NCBI GenBank assembly: GCA_037200045.1
Contig: JBBCHM010000002.1
Coordinates: 372,001 to 436,000 of the forward strand
Length of the DNA: 64,000 nt
Source of the DNA: Rhizomicrobium sp.
Lineage (GTDB): Bacteria; Pseudomonadota; Alphaproteobacteria; Micropepsales; Micropepsaceae
Direction of reading: 5' to 3'
The translations under genes and the position numbers were made by a program. Positions 61,553 to 64,000 of the stretch are shown piece by piece. How positions within the stretch are numbered: the stretch's first letter is position 1; each line of letters opens with the position of its first letter. The notes beneath the pieces are model-generated. The model searched no databases and had not been told where the DNA came from. It saw nothing but the letters and a program-made list of their open reading frames with translations.

Positions 61553-62839
61553 ATGACAACCCAAGGCCGCACCAGCTTCGCCAAGCTCAGCCAGAAAGAG
61601 GCGTCGGCGGCCGCGGCGCGCCACGAGATGCTGTATTCGGGACGGATGGGCGGGGCGCGCGCCGTCTTCGCCTTCACCGATCTGTCGGGGCTGGATTTTT
61701 CGGGCCGCAACCTCGCGGACGCCGATTTCACCGGCGCGGTCCTGGAGGAGACGAATTTCTCCAGCGCGCGGCTCGATTCATCGAGCTTCTTCGGCGCCGA
61801 TCTGCGGCGCGCCAATCTTTCCCATGCCAGCGTGCGGCGCGCCGATCTGCGCGGCGCCTGCCTGCGCGGCGCCAACATGATCAGCGCCGACCTGTTCGAG
61901 GCCGATCTGCGCGAGGGCACCATCGCGGAGAAGGACAAATACGGAAACCTGCGCGTGCTGCAGCACGATATCGGGCCTTCGGAGATGCCGACCGCGCTGA
62001 TGCATTCGGCCAATCTGGAACGCGCCAAGATGTCGGGCGCCATCGCGGTGCAGGCCGATTTCACCGACGCGATCATGAAGGGCTGCCGGCTGGTGCGCGC
62101 CAATCTGCGCCAGGCGCGGCTGACCGGCGCCAATCTCGAAAACGCCGACCTCTCCGGCTGCAACCTGACGGGCGCCGACCTCAACGGCGCGATCCTGGTC
62201 GGCTGCCGCCTCGATTTCGCGGTGACGCAGGGCGCCGATTTCAGCGAGACGCTGACCGAGCAGGCGGTGGGCAAGCTGCCGGACGAACTCTCCGTGCCGA
62301 TCGAGGAATTGCTGGAGCAGCACGGCCGCTGGGTCGACACCGACGGCCGCGAGGGCAAGCCGGCCGATCTTTCCAACATGGATCTGCGCGCGGTGACCTC
62401 GCTCGGGCAGCGGCCGCTGACCGCGCTGATCGCGCCGGGCGCGCTGTTCTATGGGCTGAACCTCGAAGGCGCGTCGCTGCAGGGGAGCAATCTCTCCGGC
62501 GCCGATCTGCGCTCCTGCAAGTTCGGCGGCGCCGACCTGCGCGGGGTGAATTTCGTCGGCGCCAGGCTCGCCCATGCCGATTTCCGCGACGCGCGGATCG
62601 GGCCGCTGATGATCTCCGACGCGCGGCTCCTGCCGGCGCGGATGGACCGCGCGGTGGCGCGCTACGCCGATTTCCGCGGCGCGGATCTGCGGCGCGTGCG
62701 CTTCCAGGCGACCGACCTCGCCTATGCCAACATGACGGACGCCGATCTGCGCGACGCCGACCTGACCGACGCCGACACGCAGGGCACCAAGCTGCCGATG
62801 GTGTTCGCGGAAAGCGACAAGCTGACGGCGGCGCAATAG
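61553..62839 (+). CDS. Pentapeptide-repeat protein
   Basis: 428 residues. After 45 helical residues (TSFAKLSQKEASAAAARHEMLYSG) come three tracts of A(D/N)LXX repeats: about 50-110, 135-205 and 300-420. These fold as right-handed quadrilateral beta-helices. A 60-residue linker (LPDELSVPIEELLEQHGRWVDTDGREG) interrupts them. Cytosolic; the family includes DNA mimics but most members have unknown roles. ATG 61553 fits relatives; ATG 61499 would add 18 residues. Divergent from the autotransporter gene. Confidence 0.8.
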   Translation: MTTQGRTSFAKLSQKEASAAAARHEMLYSGRMGGARAVFAFTDLSGLDFSGRNLADADFTGAVLEETNFSSARLDSSSFFGADLRRANLSHASVRRADLRGACLRGANMISADLFEADLREGTIAEKDKYGNLRVLQHDIGPSEMPTALMHSANLERAKMSGAIAVQADFTDAIMKGCRLVRANLRQARLTGANLENADLSGCNLTGADLNGAILVGCRLDFAVTQGADFSETLTEQAVGKLPDELSVPIEELLEQHGRWVDTDGREGKPADLSNMDLRAVTSLGQRPLTALIAPGALFYGLNLEGASLQGSNLSGADLRSCKFGGADLRGVNFVGARLAHADFRDARIGPLMISDARLLPARMDRAVARYADFRGADLRRVRFQATDLAYANMTDADLRDADLTDADTQGTKLPMVFAESDKLTAAQ

Positions 62840-62862
62840 CTTTTTTATTGTCGCGCAATCAC

Positions 62863-62886
62863 GGGCCGAACGAAGTTGTTCGGCCC
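62863..62886. terminator. Hairpin between convergent genes
   Basis: GGGCCGAAC, loop GAAGTT, GTTCGGCCC: nine perfect pairs between the ends of the pentapeptide and esterase genes. There is no T tract on either side, so it is a weak terminator or an RNA-end stabilizer for both. Confidence 0.45.
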
Positions 62887-62894
62887 TATCGCGC

Positions 62895-63816
62895 TCACTG
62901 CGCGGCGTTCGCCTGCACGGACGTGCGGCTGCGGATGAACTGGCCGAGGCGCGCGAGACTCACCTTCGCTTCGGGCACATGGCGGCTCGCCTGGAAGAGG
63001 TGCTGCATCCCGTCATAGATCTCCACGCTGACCGGCACGCCGGCATCGGCGGCGCGGTCGCCGATCCGCGAGGCGTCGTCGCGCAGCATCTCCAGGCTGC
63101 CGGCATGGACCATGACCGGCGGGAAATCCTTGAAATTGGCGAAGGCCGGCGAGGCGTAGGGATCGGACGGATTGGTCTTCTTCAGGTAATGCCGCGCGCT
63201 GACGAACAGCAGTTCCCAGTTCAGTACGTTGTCGGACTTGGCGTTCTGCAGCACCGACCAGCCGGAGAGCGACAGGTCGGCCCAGGGCGACATCGCCACG
63301 CAGCCGGCCGGCATCGGCAGATTGGCGTTGCGCGCGGCATGCAGCACCGCGAAGGCGAGGCCCGCCGCCCGAGCCGTCGCCGGCCAGGATCACCTGGCTC
63401 GGCGAGACGTTCTTGCCGATCAAATGGCGGTAGGCGTCGATCCCGTCGCGCACCGCGGCCGGGAAGCCGAATTCCGGCGCCAGGCGATAGGCGAGCGAGA
63501 ACGCCGTCGCCTCGCCGGCCTGCGCCAGGCGGGCAATCAGCGCGCGGTGGGTCTCGGGCGATCCGGCGATGTAGCCGCCGCCGTGGAAATAAAGGATCAA
63601 CCGGTCCGGCGAGGAATTGGGCAGGCGCACCCATTCGCCCTTCAGGGGGCCGACCTGGGCGGGCTCGAACACCGCCTCGCGCGGCGGAGCGCCGAAATGG
63701 TCGGAGATATAGGTGTATTGGCGGCGGAGCTCGGCGATGTCGGTTTCGGCGCTGGCGCCCTTGGGGCGTCCCATGCGGCGCAAACGATCGACAAAGGAAC
63801 TCTGCCAGGAGGGCAT
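62895..63816 (-). pseudogene. HSL-type alpha/beta-hydrolase esterase with one frameshift
   Basis: Two adjacent frames make one complete esterase of the hormone-sensitive-lipase group. The first (from ATG 63816) has LILYFHGGGYIAGSPETHRALIARLAQ (oxyanion-hole HGGG) and ends its useful part at QVILAGDGSGGG, the nucleophile elbow (normally GDSAGG; here Gly-Asp-Gly-Ser-Gly-Gly). Removing one G from the GGCGGCGGGCC run near 63360-63370 restores LAFAVLHAARNANLPMPAGCVAMSPWADLS and then DPYASP, VMVHAGSLEMLRDDA and YDGMQHLFQ, with acid and His. Either a true pseudogene or a sequencing error in a GC-rich run. Confidence 0.75.
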
Positions 63817-64000
63817 TGCGAAGCGGTCACAAACAAAAGGGCCCGGTATCAGTAGCTCCGATACCCGGCCCTGTCATCTTGTTAGAGGGCCGAATGGCCC
63901 TGCAGAATCTTCAGCCTAGGCGGCGTGCAGAGAGCCGAATCCCGACCGTCACTGCGAGCTTTTGACGGGATAAGCCAGCTGCTGAGGCGAGGGGCGGACC
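63817..64000. other. Window end, no gene seen
   Basis: No credible frame. AGGGCCGAATGGCCCT (63877-63892 region) is a short palindrome of the terminator type without T tract. The upstream region of the esterase gene lies here. Confidence 0.4.

Overview
The window is high-GC DNA with dense, overlapping genes and very few non-coding stretches. CpdR-type single-domain response regulator, TonB/ExbB/ExbD/ExbD operon, ModBC, two-partner secretion proteins and B2-type split lasso-peptide enzymes together point to an alphaproteobacterium, possibly of a Caulobacterales- or Rhizomicrobium-like lineage; the genus is inference.

Left part (1-40,489): mobile DNA stacked at tRNA-Val(GAC) genes. The same core, the anticodon-loop sequence ATGTCAA, occurs at three junctions (661-667, 20,234-20,240, 40,453-40,459). 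The first and second are followed by related island left ends; the first and third are preceded by related segments that each hold an intact tRNA-Val. At the second and third junctions lie the 3' half and the 5' half of one other tRNA-Val gene, 20 kb apart. I read this as at least two islands in tandem, the second having split a resident tRNA-Val.

Island 1 (about 668-20,240) carries a TetR regulator, an IS5-family element, a TpsB outer-membrane transporter and its huge 4,720-residue TpsA partner (14.2 kb, about 28 MBG/YDG repeats and two GLUG-rich modules), an HTH regulator and an integrase remnant beside the att site. Island 2 (about 20,240-40,459) carries two lasso-peptide-type RiPP clusters. 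Cluster A (21,080-25,992) has cyclase, precursor, PqqD-like recognition protein, B2 protease, HPr-kinase-like kinase and sulfotransferase. Cluster B (29,157-33,334) has precursor, cyclase, sulfotransferase, kinase and recognition protein but no protease. Both precursors end in Ser, the residue expected for a paeninodin-type kinase. Two 2-oxoglutarate oxygenases, a Cys-rich unknown, a 1,214-residue unknown, decayed genes and a second IS5-family element fill the rest.

Right part (40,490-64,000): ordinary chromosome. It holds an orphan TonB-like protein, CpdR, N-formylglutamate amidohydrolase, a strong candidate anti-Shine-Dalgarno sRNA (42,864-42,959, minus), a five-gene envelope/glycosyl-transfer run (metallophosphoesterase, GT4, polytopic GT-like protein, GT2, GtrA), ModB-ModC without ModA, a secreted protein of unknown function, a tonB-exbB-exbD-exbD-TPR operon, glyoxalase I, threonine aldolase, a classical autotransporter, a pentapeptide-repeat protein and a frameshifted HSL-type esterase.
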